From: Streptomyces sp. WMMB303
GTDB taxonomy: Bacteria > Actinomycetota > Actinomycetes > Streptomycetales > Streptomycetaceae
Length of the DNA: 64,000 nt
Reading direction: 5' to 3'
Assembly (NCBI RefSeq): GCF_029351045.1
Contig: NZ_JARKIN010000001.1
Coordinates: forward strand, 3,336,501 to 3,400,500
Shown: in pieces, positions 45,182-53,841 of the stretch
Layout: each line of letters begins with the position of its first letter
Numbering within the stretch: the first letter of the stretch is position 1
Position numbers and translations under genes: made by a program
The notes under the pieces: model-generated
Database searches by the model: none
What the model saw: the letters and a program-made list of their open reading frames with translations, nothing else
Told to the model about the DNA's origin: nothing

Positions 45182-46189
45182 TCAGTGTCCGCCGGAGGGT
45201 GCGAGGTGCTGGGTTCCGATGCGCTTGCGGAACACCCAGTAGGTCCAGCCCTGGTAGAGCAGGACGACGGGGGTGGCCAGCGCCGCGCACCAGGTCATGA
45301 TCTTCAGCGTGTACGGGGTGGAGGAGGCGTTGCTGACGGTGAGGCTCCACTGCTCGTTCAGCGTCGAGGGCATGACGTTCGGGAACAGGGACAGGAAGAG
45401 CATCGCCACCGCGGCGACGATCGCCAGCCCGGAGAAGGTGAAGGCCCAGCCCTCGCGGCCGGCGAGGTTGGTGGCGAGCGCGGCGACCAGTGCGGCGGCG
45501 GCCACCAGCAGGGCGGCCAGGGAGCCGGTGTCGCCCCGGTGGGCCTGGGTCCACAGCAGGAAGCCGAGTGCGAGCACGGCGGCGGTGGCGCCCGCGCCGG
45601 TCGCGGTGCGGCGGGCCCGGGTGCGGATGTCGCCGGCGGTCTTGAGCGCGGTGAAGACGGCCCCGTGGAAGGTGAAGAGGGTGAGGGTGACCAGGCCGCC
45701 CAGCAGCGCGTAGGGGTTGAACAGGTCGGCCAGGTTGCCGACGTACTCCATGTCCGCGTCGATCCGCACCCCGCGCACGATGTTGGCGAAGGCCACTCCC
45801 CACAGGAACGCGGTGATCAGGGAGGTCCAGAAGATGGCGTGCTCCCAGTTGCGCTGCCAGTGCTCCTCCTCCCGCTTGGCGCGGTACTCGAAGGCGACGC
45901 CGCGCACGATGAGGCAGAGCAGGATGATCAGCAGCGGCAGGTAGAAGCCGGAGAAGAGGGTGGCGTACCACTCGGGGAACGCGGCGAAGGTGGCGCCGCC
46001 CGCGGTGAGCAGCCACACCTCGTTGCCGTCCCAGACGGGCCCGATGGTGTTGATCAGTACCCGCCGCTCGGCCCGGTCCCGGGCGAGCAGCTTGGTGAGG
46101 ATGCCGACTCCGAAGTCGAAGCCCTCCAGGAAGAAGTAGCCGATCCACAGGACGGCGATGAGGACGAACCAGACGTCGTGGAGTTCCAT
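45182..46189 (-). CDS. cydB: Cytochrome bd ubiquinol/menaquinol oxidase subunit II
   Basis: A 335-residue integral protein with eight or nine helices. It opens MELHDVWFVLIAVLWIGYFF and continues FLEGFDFGVGIL, the CydB signature, then WDGNEVWLLTAGG. CydB partners CydA in the high-affinity bd oxidase used at low oxygen. It starts 19 bp after cydA and precedes cydDC by 15 bp, so the operon order is cydA-cydB-cydDC. Confidence 0.95.
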   Translation of the reverse strand: MELHDVWFVLIAVLWIGYFFLEGFDFGVGILTKLLARDRAERRVLINTIGPVWDGNEVWLLTAGGATFAAFPEWYATLFSGFYLPLLIILLCLIVRGVAFEYRAKREEEHWQRNWEHAIFWTSLITAFLWGVAFANIVRGVRIDADMEYVGNLADLFNPYALLGGLVTLTLFTFHGAVFTALKTAGDIRTRARRTATGAGATAAVLALGFLLWTQAHRGDTGSLAALLVAAAALVAALATNLAGREGWAFTFSGLAIVAAVAMLFLSLFPNVMPSTLNEQWSLTVSNASSTPYTLKIMTWCAALATPVVLLYQGWTYWVFRKRIGTQHLAPSGGH

Positions 46190-46208
46190 TGCGCAGCGCC
46201 CCTGTCTG

Positions 46209-47744
46209 TCAGTACGAGAAGGCCATGGGCCGGTCTTCGGAGTCGGCGTCGGCGCCGCCGCTGCCGCCGCCGATCCGGGTGGGCGGGTTGAGGTCGGCCT
46301 CGGTCAGCTCGGGTGGCCCGGCCTTGACGTACGTGACCAGCAGCCGGACCTCGATGACGGCCAGCAGCGCGTACAGCGCGGTGAAGGAGATCAGCGAGAT
46401 GAGCACCTCGCCCTGGGAGACGCTGGGGGAGACGGCGGCGGAGGTGGGCAGCACGCCGTAGACGACCCAGGGCTGGCGGCCGGTCTCGGTGAAGATCCAG
46501 CCCCAGGCGTTGGCGATCAGCGGGAAGCCGAGGGTGAGGACGGACAGCCGCCAGTACCAGGTGCCGAGCCGGGTGCCCAGTTCGCGTTCCTTGGTCAGGG
46601 CGAGCCGCGGCACCTGGTCCTCGCCGGTGCGCAGCCGCTCGGCCAGCCAGAACCGGCGCCGGGTGAGGTAGAGGCCGGCGGCGCCGAGGGCGAGCGAGGA
46701 CATCCCGAAGCCGATCATCCAGCGGAAGGACCAGTAGGCGACGGGGATGTTGGGCCGGTAGTCGTCCAGCCCGGTGCTGTCCTTGAATTTCTCCCTGAGC
46801 TGCGCGTTGGTGTCGTTGATCCCGGGGACGGCCTCGTAGAAGTTGTCGTGCGCGAGGAAGGAGAGGACGCCGGGGATCTCGATGGCGACCTTGTTGTGCC
46901 CCTTGTCGACGTCGCCGTAGGAGAAGACGGAGAAGGGCGCCGGTGCCTGGGTCTCCCACAGCGCCTCGGCGGAGGCCATCTTCATCGGCTGCTGCTCGTA
47001 CATGATCTTGCCGAGCCGGTCGCCGCTGACGGCGGTCAGCAGTCCGGCGGCCACCAGGGTGACCAGTCCGAGCCGCAGCGAGCTGCGCATCACGGCGATG
47101 TGCCGCTTGCGCAGCAGGTGGTAGGCGGCGATACCGACCATGAAGGCGGCGCCGGTGAGGAAGGCCGCGGTCATGGTGTGGAAGAACTGCGCGAGCGCGG
47201 TGTTCTGGAAGAGGATGCCGAAGAAGTCGGTCATCTCCGCGCGGCCGTTCTGCTCGTTGATCCGGTAGCCGACCGGGTGCTGCATCCACGAGTTCGCGGC
47301 CAGGATGAAGTAGGCGGAGGCGACGGTGCCGAAGGCGACCAGCCAGATCGTCGCCAGGTGCAGCTTCTTCGGGAGCTTGTCGCGGCCGAAGATCCACAGC
47401 CCGATGAAGGTGGACTCCATGAAGAACGCGATCAGCGCCTCGAAGGCCAGCGGTGCGCCGAAGATGTCGCCGACGAAGCGGGAGTAGGCGGACCAGTTCA
47501 TCCCGAACTGGAACTCCTGGACGATGCCGGTGACCACGCCCATGGCGATGTTGATCAGGAAGAGCTTGCCCCAGAAGCGGGTCGCCTTGAGGTACTTCTC
47601 CTTGTTCGTGCGCACCCACGCGGTCTGGAGCACCGCCGTGAAGGTGGCCAGCGAGATGGTCAGGGGCACGAAGAGGAAGTGGTAGACGGTCGTGATGCCG
47701 AACTGCCAGCGCGCCAGTGTCTCCGGCGCCAACGCAAGGTCCAC
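46209..47744 (-). CDS. cydA: Cytochrome bd oxidase subunit I
   Basis: A 511-residue subunit carrying the haems. His22 in TTVYHFLFVPL corresponds to the haem ligand near the start of helix I, and further family segments are GVVTGIVQEFQFGMNWSAY and AFFMESTFIGLWIFG. GTG 47744 has AAGGAGAG seven bases upstream; an upstream open frame is not conserved. The gene opens the cyd operon; a Rex-like operator lies 37 bases before its start, so transcription should rise when NADH/NAD+ is high. Confidence 0.95.
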   Translation of the reverse strand: MDLALAPETLARWQFGITTVYHFLFVPLTISLATFTAVLQTAWVRTNKEKYLKATRFWGKLFLINIAMGVVTGIVQEFQFGMNWSAYSRFVGDIFGAPLAFEALIAFFMESTFIGLWIFGRDKLPKKLHLATIWLVAFGTVASAYFILAANSWMQHPVGYRINEQNGRAEMTDFFGILFQNTALAQFFHTMTAAFLTGAAFMVGIAAYHLLRKRHIAVMRSSLRLGLVTLVAAGLLTAVSGDRLGKIMYEQQPMKMASAEALWETQAPAPFSVFSYGDVDKGHNKVAIEIPGVLSFLAHDNFYEAVPGINDTNAQLREKFKDSTGLDDYRPNIPVAYWSFRWMIGFGMSSLALGAAGLYLTRRRFWLAERLRTGEDQVPRLALTKERELGTRLGTWYWRLSVLTLGFPLIANAWGWIFTETGRQPWVVYGVLPTSAAVSPSVSQGEVLISLISFTALYALLAVIEVRLLVTYVKAGPPELTEADLNPPTRIGGGSGGADADSEDRPMAFSY

Positions 47745-47780
47745 GTTGCTCTCTCCTTCAGGCACGCGCCTGAGCGCATT

Positions 47781-47796
47781 CGTGAATGCGTTCACA
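47781..47796. promoter_or_regulatory. Rex-type operator (ROP) of the cyd operon
   Basis: CGTGAATGCGTTCACA matches 14 of 16 bases of the Streptomyces Rex consensus TGTGAACGCGTTCACA. In S. coelicolor, Rex binds such a site ahead of cydABCD and releases it when NADH rises. The position just upstream of cydA agrees. The neighbouring ATTCACAA may be a degenerate second half-site. Confidence 0.75.
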
Positions 47797-47967
47797 TTCA
47801 CAAGGCCAGCGTACGACGACCCCATTCCGGACATGTCACCGGGCCCCCTACTCGCCGTGAAGGTATGCCCAGAACGAGACCGGGCGGGCCCCCGGTCCTC
47901 GGGAACCCGCCCGGCCACCCGCGACCCGGCCGTCGCTCCACGCGGCGGAGCGACGGCCGAAACCGTC

Positions 47968-49065
47968 CTACGCCTCTTTTCGGAAAGCCGCCGCGACCTG
48001 CAGGAAGATGTCGTTGGCCGCGACCTCGCCGAGGGAGACCCGCACCCCTTCACCCGGGAACGGGCGCACGGTGATCCCGGCCTCCTCGGCGCGCTCCGCG
48101 AAGCCGGCGGCCTGCTCCCCCAGCCGCAGCCAGACGAAGTTCGCCTGCGATTCCGGCACCGCCCAGCCCTGCGCACGCAGCTCGGCCAGCACACGTGTGC
48201 GTTCCTTCACAAGCGCCTCGACCCGCTCCAGCAGTGCGTCCTCGCTGCGCAACGAGGCGATCGCCGCCTCCTGTGCGAGCTGGCTCACCCCGAACGGCAC
48301 GGCGGTCTTGCGCAGCGCGGCGGCCACCGGCTCGTGGGCCACCGCGAAGCCCACCCGCAGCCCGGCCAGGCCGTACGCCTTGGAGAAGGTGCGCAGCACG
48401 CACACGTTCGGCCGGTCGCGGTAGAGCTCCAGCCCGTCGACCACCCGCTCGTCGCGGACGAACTCGCGGTACGCCTCGTCCAGCACCACCAGCACGTCGC
48501 CGGGCACCCGGTCCAGGAAGCGCTCCAGATCGGCACGGGGGATGGCGGCGCCCGTGGGGTTGTTCGGGTTGCAGACGAAGATCAGGCGGGTGCGTTCCGT
48601 GATCGCGTCCGCCATCGCGTCCAGGTCGTGCGCCTCCTGCTCCGCGCCCCCGGTCAGCGGCACCCGGACCGACGTCGCGCCGGAGATCTGGGTGATGATC
48701 GGGTACGCCTCGAAGGAGCGCCAGGCGTAGATCACCTCGTCGCCGGGTCCGGCGGTCGTCTGGAGGAGCTGCTGGGCCACGCCGACCGAACCCGTCCCGG
48801 TGGCCAGGTGTGCGGCGGGCACCCCGAACCGCTCGGCCAGCTCCGCGTACAGCTCCGTGCAGGCCATGTCGGGGTAGCGGTTGACGGAGGCGGCCGCCGC
48901 GGAGACCGACTCCAGCACCCCGGGCAGCGGCGGGTAGGGGTTCTCGTTCGACGACAGCTTGTAGGAGACGGGACCGCCGGCGGCGGCCGGACGCCCCGGC
49001 TTGTAGCTGGGGATGCCCTCCAGCGCCTCCCGCAGCCGGGGGCCACCCGGGCTCCGCTCGCTCAT
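47968..49065 (-). CDS. Histidinol-phosphate/aromatic aminotransferase family protein
   Basis: A 365-residue PLP enzyme. [17 protein letters not shown] marks the N-terminus, the PLP pocket is seen in NPNNPTG and DEAYREFV, and the Schiff-base Lys lies in [16 protein letters not shown], followed by the substrate Arg near the C-terminus (GEGVRVSLG). It resembles HisC/Pat proteins; no his genes are near, so an aromatic or unspecific role is as likely. ATG 49065 is used; GTG 49074 is in frame and better spaced from AGGAGGAG. Confidence 0.88.
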   Translation of the reverse strand: MSERSPGGPRLREALEGIPSYKPGRPAAAGGPVSYKLSSNENPYPPLPGVLESVSAAAASVNRYPDMACTELYAELAERFGVPAAHLATGTGSVGVAQQLLQTTAGPGDEVIYAWRSFEAYPIITQISGATSVRVPLTGGAEQEAHDLDAMADAITERTRLIFVCNPNNPTGAAIPRADLERFLDRVPGDVLVVLDEAYREFVRDERVVDGLELYRDRPNVCVLRTFSKAYGLAGLRVGFAVAHEPVAAALRKTAVPFGVSQLAQEAAIASLRSEDALLERVEALVKERTRVLAELRAQGWAVPESQANFVWLRLGEQAAGFAERAEEAGITVRPFPGEGVRVSLGEVAANDIFLQVAAAFRKEA

Positions 49066-49704
49066 GTCACTCACCGCTGCTCCTCCTCCGTCGTCACCGT
49101 CGGCTCCGCCGGCGCGCTGCGCCAATACTCCTCACCTTAAGAGGATTCACCCGCACGGCGTAGCTCCCCGGGTGACCCCGGCCGTGTCCCGTCCGGTCGC
49201 GAAAAGCTTCCGGAGCGGTCTTGAGCTGGTCCTCTGTGGTCTCGCGTGGTCGCACCCGATCGGTAGGGGATCGCGAGTGAGCCCGCGAGGGAATCACTCG
49301 GACTCCGCTGCGGGGCCCGGGAGCCGCAGCGCTGCGCAGGACGACTGTGCCGTTCGGCCCTGCGAGGCGGGGCGCCGTGGGTAGGTGTGCGCCCCGAGGC
49401 TCGGAAGGGGGCGCTCGAATTTGTCGCACTCTCTCATTCACGCCTGCGTGCGCCGGAAATCACGCGCGCTGGTGGCGAGCGCGGTAGCGCGCGTCACTCG
49501 TGAAGGTGAGTTGGGAGTGGCTCTCATCCCCGCCGACGCCGTGGGACAGCGCGCTTCCTGCGGCCGGACACGCCCCGGAGCCGCCCGTTCCGAGCTGGGG
49601 TTTCCCCCGCTCGCCGGAGAAGAGACGGGCAACAGCGCCCCGCCTCGGCACCGCTCGCCGGCCGCCCTGCCACCCGCCTTCCCCGGGCCTAACATCGGCT
49701 CGCC
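49066..49704. other. Intergenic region, 639 bp, between divergent genes
   Basis: No gene is supported. A perfect 9-bp inverted repeat ACGCGCGCT (49462-49470) / AGCGCGCGT (49486-49494) with a 15-base loop lies about 210 bp before the LacI gene and could be an operator or hairpin. Nothing else is recognised. Confidence 0.4.
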
Positions 49705-50880
49705 ATGACAGCAGCAGAGAAGCATCAGGCGGGCCGGACATCGGCCTCAGGGCCCCTGCCCGGGGCCGGGAGGTGCCCTCCCCCACGCGGCGGGGCCCGG
49801 TCGAAAGGACGGGCGGGCATCAGAGATGTCGCCGCCGCAGCCGGTGTCTCCATCACAACTGTCTCCGACGCCCTCAACGGCAAGGGCCGCCTCCCGGACG
49901 CGACGCGCAGCCACGTCCGCGAGGTCGCAGAGCGGCTGGGCTACCGCCCGTCGGCCGCCGCACGCACGCTGCGCACGGGCAAATCGGGGCTGATCGGCCT
50001 GACGGTGACGACGTACGGCGAAGAACCGTTCACCTTCACGGAGTTCGCCTACTTCGCCGAAATGGCCCGAGCCGCCACCTCGGCCGCGCTGGCCCGCGGC
50101 TACGCGCTGGTGATCCTGCCCGCACCGGCCCGGCGCGGGCCCGCGGAAGCCGGCGCCCCGGACGTCTGGTCCAACGTCGCGCTGGACGGGACCGTCGTCG
50201 TGGACCCCTCGGCGCAGGATCCGATCGTCAGCGAGCTGCTCCGCTCCGGACTGCCCGTCGTCTCCGACGGCCGGCCCAGCGACTCGCTCCCGGTGACCAC
50301 CTGGGTGGACAACGACCACGAAGCGGCCGTCCGGGACATCCTCGACCACCTCGCCGAATCCGGCGCCCGCCGCATCGGGCTGCTGACCGGCACCAGCACC
50401 GACACCTACACCCGACTGTCGACCACCGCGTACCTGGACTGGTGCGAGCGGGTCGGCCAGGACCCGGTCTACGAACGCTATCCCGCGCACGATCCGTGCG
50501 CCGGAGCGGTCGCCGCCGACCGGCTGCTCGCCAGACCGGACCGCCCCGACGCGGTGTACGGGCTCTTCGACCCGAACGGCACCGACCTGCTGGCCGCTGC
50601 CCGCCGCTACGGACTGCGGGTACCCGAGGACCTGCTGCTGGTGTGCTGCAGCGAGTCCCCCGCCTACGCCACCACGGCGCCCTCGGTCACCACGCTGTCC
50701 CTGAAGCCCCGACGGATCGGCAACACCGTCGTCCAGCTGCTGATCGACGCCATCGAGGGCCTTGCTCCGGCGCGCCCCGTCCAGCGGGTGATGCCGACCG
50801 AGCTGATCGTCCGCGCGTCCTCCCGGCGCGGCAGCGCCCGCACGACGGTCAGCGCCCCCCGCACGCCCGCGTCCGACTGA
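49705..50880 (+). CDS. LacI-family transcriptional regulator
   Basis: A 391-residue regulator with a Pro/Gly-rich start of about 35 residues. The LacI HTH (about 36-90) reads AGIRDVAAAAGVSITTVSDA and GYRPSAAARTLRTGKSG; the periplasmic-binding-like core (about 95-375) follows. The hinge and core look normal. No sugar transport gene is adjacent, so the regulon lies elsewhere or is unknown. A strong hairpin ends the gene. Confidence 0.9.
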   Translation: MTAAEKHQAGRTSASGPLPGAGRCPPPRGGARSKGRAGIRDVAAAAGVSITTVSDALNGKGRLPDATRSHVREVAERLGYRPSAAARTLRTGKSGLIGLTVTTYGEEPFTFTEFAYFAEMARAATSAALARGYALVILPAPARRGPAEAGAPDVWSNVALDGTVVVDPSAQDPIVSELLRSGLPVVSDGRPSDSLPVTTWVDNDHEAAVRDILDHLAESGARRIGLLTGTSTDTYTRLSTTAYLDWCERVGQDPVYERYPAHDPCAGAVAADRLLARPDRPDAVYGLFDPNGTDLLAAARRYGLRVPEDLLLVCCSESPAYATTAPSVTTLSLKPRRIGNTVVQLLIDAIEGLAPARPVQRVMPTELIVRASSRRGSARTTVSAPRTPASD

Positions 50881-50886
50881 GCACGG

Positions 50887-50927
50887 CCCGGCCGTTCGGA
50901 CTTCGCCGCGGAACCCGAACGGCCGGG
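50887..50927 (+). terminator. Hairpin terminator after the LacI gene
   Basis: A perfect 13-bp stem CCCGGCCGTTCGG / CCGAACGGCCGGG with a 15-base loop starts six bases after the stop codon. No U-run follows, as is common in Streptomyces. Confidence 0.75.
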
Positions 50928-51145
50928 GCACGGACCCCCGGACGGCCGGGTGCGCGGCGTTCCGCGGCCGGGCCGGGCCGCGCGGGCGCTGCCGGGCGGG
51001 TCTCCGAGGGTATCCGGTGGCGGATTCCGTAGGGTACGACAGCGGAGAATTCCGGAGGAATTCCCCCTCGGCCCGGGCACCTCGTCAAATGCGCGTCCCC
51101 AGGTGCGTCACAAGCCGCGACCAGCGTTCCTATGATTGGGTGCAC

Positions 51146-51206
51146 CCGGCCGAAGCCGGGGGAGTACGACACCGGGACCGGCTCCCGGCCTGGGGCGAAA
51201 CCCCGG
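51146..51206 (+). ncRNA. Structured 5' leader with three consecutive hairpins
   Basis: CCCGGC-CGAA-GCCGGG (51146-51161), CCGGGA-CCGGC-TCCCGG (about 51173-51189) and a GGGG-CGAAA-CCCC stem (about 51193-51205) follow closely behind a TATGAT-like box. Two loops are of CGAA(A) type. I cannot match it to a known riboswitch; the ydaO/c-di-AMP class was considered without a match. Role as cis-regulatory RNA is inference. Confidence 0.35.
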
Positions 51207-51284
51207 CCGACAGACCAGCAGATGGGGCCCACGGAAGGGGGAGGTCCTGCGGTGCACGGCGGCGGCGCGATGGTGGAGGGGTCG

Positions 51285-52511
51285 ATGACTCAGGGGGCCG
51301 GTCAGGGACCCGACGTATGGCACGGCGGGGAGACAACACACGGCGAGGGGACCGCCCAGGCGCTGTCCGCTGTTCCCCGGCCCGACGGGCCCGGGGGGCC
51401 GCCCGATCCGCGGTCGGCCGGGGCCGCGCCCGCAGCGCGCCCGGATCCCCGCGCACCGATGGCCCCGGCAGCGCCACGCGCCGCCGCAGGCGCCCAGGCG
51501 GCGGACGCCGGGACGGCTGCCGGAACCGGTGCCACGGCCACCGGCAGCACGAGCGGCGGCGGGGACGGGATGCCCGAGGAGTACACACCGACCGAGCGGG
51601 ATCTGCCCGTTCTGAGGACCGCCGTCGCGGCGGCCGGAGGCCCGGAGCCGACGATGGTGGACGTGCCCGTTCCGGCCGGCGCGGTCAACGACGGGGACGG
51701 ACCGCTCTACGTCGTCGGGGACGTGCACGGCTATCTCGACGAACTGCGCACCGCACTGCGCCAGTTCGGCATCATCGACGCGGACGGCCACTGGATCGCG
51801 GGCAACGCCCGGCTGTGGTTCCTGGGTGACTTCACCGACCGCGGCCCGGACGGCATCGGCGTCATCGAACTGGTCATGCAGCTCTCCGCGGAGGCCGCGG
51901 CCGTCGGCGGCTACTGCAAGGCGCTGATGGGCAACCACGAGCTGCTGCTGCTCGGTGCGAAGCGGTTCGGGGACACGCCGGTCAACTCCGGCGCCGGCAC
52001 GGCCTCGTTCCAGGCGGCGTGGCTACTCAACGGCGGCCAGCGCAGCGACATGGAACGGCTCGCCGACCACCATCTGCAGTGGATGTCGCGGCTGGACGCC
52101 ATCGCGCTGGCCGACAGCCATCTGCTGGTGCACTCCGACGCGAGCTGCTACCTCGACTACGGCGACACCATCGAGGCCGTCAACGACTCGATCACCGAGG
52201 CCCTCCAGCGCAACGACGCCGAGGAGACCTGGGAGCTGTTCCGCAAGTTCACCAAGCGCTTCGCCTTCCGCGAGGAGACCTCCGGGCCGGCGGCCGTGCG
52301 GGAGCTGCTGGACACCTTCGGCGGCACCCGGATCGTGCACGGACACAGCCCGATCCCGTATCTGCTGGGCGAGGTCGACAGCGAGGACGGCGAGAGCGCG
52401 CCGGACGTGACCGGACCGCACGTGTACGCCGACGGGCTGGCCGTCGCCATGGACGGCGGCGTCACCATGGCCGGCAAGCTGCTCATCGCCCAGCTCCCGC
52501 TGGTGCGGTGA
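51285..52511 (+). CDS. Calcineurin-like metallophosphoesterase
   Basis: A 408-residue protein. The first 135 residues are Ala/Gly/Pro-rich and probably disordered. The phosphoesterase core starts at about 140 with VVGDVHGYLDELRTAL, then FLGDFTDRGPDG and MGNHELLLLG, which are the metal-binding blocks I-III; IVHGHSPIPYL gives the late His pair. Members hydrolyse phosphoproteins, cyclic nucleotides or dinucleoside polyphosphates; the target is unknown. ATG 51285 follows GGAGG; GTG 51252 with GGGGGAGG is an equal alternative. A folded leader lies upstream. Confidence 0.88.
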   Translation: MTQGAGQGPDVWHGGETTHGEGTAQALSAVPRPDGPGGPPDPRSAGAAPAARPDPRAPMAPAAPRAAAGAQAADAGTAAGTGATATGSTSGGGDGMPEEYTPTERDLPVLRTAVAAAGGPEPTMVDVPVPAGAVNDGDGPLYVVGDVHGYLDELRTALRQFGIIDADGHWIAGNARLWFLGDFTDRGPDGIGVIELVMQLSAEAAAVGGYCKALMGNHELLLLGAKRFGDTPVNSGAGTASFQAAWLLNGGQRSDMERLADHHLQWMSRLDAIALADSHLLVHSDASCYLDYGDTIEAVNDSITEALQRNDAEETWELFRKFTKRFAFREETSGPAAVRELLDTFGGTRIVHGHSPIPYLLGEVDSEDGESAPDVTGPHVYADGLAVAMDGGVTMAGKLLIAQLPLVR

Positions 52512-52802
52512 ACCGGTCCCGTCGAGATCCGGTCCCCCGGCCGGGGGGCGCGGGGCCGGGCCGACGGGCGCGCGGAGCGCGGTTCCACACCCCTGCTGAT
52601 TCACGCGCGGATATCCGGGCAGGTTTTTCCCAGAAGTGATCGGCTGGGGGGCGTCGCTGTAGCGGGTCAATTCTGGAAAGTGTCTGTCACGTGACGCGGG
52701 AACAGCTCTACCATCAGGGCTTGCCGTCCCGAGTTGTCCGCCTGCTGACCTGCCCCGCCCTCGACCGGCCGCCTGGGCCCTACGGAGCATCGGGGGATGC
52801 AC
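52512..52802. other. Intergenic region, 291 bp, with a perfect palindrome
   Basis: It contains the palindrome GTCACGTGAC at 52686-52695, about 107 bases before the next start. The centre CACGTG is uncommon for an E-box in bacteria, so it may be a regulator site. No gene is seen. Confidence 0.45.
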
Positions 52803-53747
52803 ATGAACAGCGCTCCGCACCTGCTGCGCGAGGACCGACCCGAATTCGAGCGGGTCCTCGACGAGGCACTGCGAACCGCTCACCGACGCCCCGACCTGGC
52901 GGCGATCGGCCAACGGCTGAACGCCGAGCAGTTGCGCACGATGGCGCTCAGCGCCGCCACCGCGATAGCCGCCTGCGCCGAGGCGGAGTACCAGCAGTTC
53001 GTCGGGCTCCGCGAGGAGCTGCGCCGCCCGGAGAACGCCCCGTCCGCCTCGGGCGCCCCCGTCGCGGACGGCCCCGCGCAGGGCGGCTCAGACGGCGCCG
53101 CTGCCGAGCTGCGCGGCCCCGGTCAGGGCGGCGGCAGCGTCGGGGAGCGGCTGGTGGGCGCGATGGGCGGCGAGAACCTCGCCGAGGCGTCCGGCGCCGG
53201 GCTGGTGGCGGTCGTCTCGGTACTCGCCCCCGTGCTGGCGGCCACCGCCGCCGTCATCTTCCTGCTGCTCGGCTACGCGCTGCGGCTGCTCTCCCCGGTG
53301 CCCGCGGTCGCCGGTCCGATCCGCAGCGCCGGTTGGGTGTTCGCGGCCTTCGCCGCCGCCGGGATCCTGGTGGCCATGGCCGGTCTGCTGCTCACGGCGC
53401 GGCGCAACGGTGCCAGTTCGATCCGGGCGGGCGGCGGCGGAACCGGCCCCGATCCGGGCGGCAGCCGGCTGACCGAGGAGGTGGCGCTGGCCCGCTCCGC
53501 CTGGCGGGAGGCACTGCTGGAGCGGGGTATCGTGCCGTTTCTGCGGGAGGCGCTGGCCGATCCGGACGGTCCGCGGCAGGCGCCGGCGGTCTACGTACCG
53601 CAGCCGCCCGGCAGTCCGCTCGGCTACTCACACCCCGGGTTCTCCAGCCGTCCTTCCTCGGAGACGGACGAGAAGCACTCCCGGCCGCGCTTCACCAGCC
53701 CGGACTACTCCAGCCCCGAGTACGGCGGCCCGGAGAGCCGGGGCTGA
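52803..53747 (+). CDS. Two-helix membrane protein of unknown function
   Basis: A 314-residue protein, mostly soluble and acidic at the start, with two predicted helices at about 137-165 (AVVSVLAPVLAATAAVIFLLL) and 175-200 (VFAAFAAAGILVAMAGLLL). The N-terminal segment REDRPEFERVLDEALRTAHR and the Pro/Ser/Tyr-rich tail are typical of a conserved Streptomyces family whose role I do not know. The tail repeats SPxYSSPEYGG-like units. The start is ATG 52803 (52797 also possible) behind a GGGGGA. Confidence 0.7.
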   Translation: MNSAPHLLREDRPEFERVLDEALRTAHRRPDLAAIGQRLNAEQLRTMALSAATAIAACAEAEYQQFVGLREELRRPENAPSASGAPVADGPAQGGSDGAAAELRGPGQGGGSVGERLVGAMGGENLAEASGAGLVAVVSVLAPVLAATAAVIFLLLGYALRLLSPVPAVAGPIRSAGWVFAAFAAAGILVAMAGLLLTARRNGASSIRAGGGGTGPDPGGSRLTEEVALARSAWREALLERGIVPFLREALADPDGPRQAPAVYVPQPPGSPLGYSHPGFSSRPSSETDEKHSRPRFTSPDYSSPEYGGPESRG

Positions 53748-53841
53748 CCACGGCCGGCCGGGAGCCGCCGCTCCCACGATGCGTCGAGGCACCCCGGCCC
53801 AGGAGCGATCCGAGGCCGCCGCGGGGTGGCCGGCAGGCGGC

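Larger units (their letters stand above)
50881..51284. other. Intergenic region and leader before metallophosphoesterase, 404 bp
   Basis: After the terminator the region contains no gene. A TATGAT-like -10 element at 51133-51138 suggests transcription starts near 51144, giving a leader with three hairpins (see separate entry). The part before 51130 has no strong features. Confidence 0.4.
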
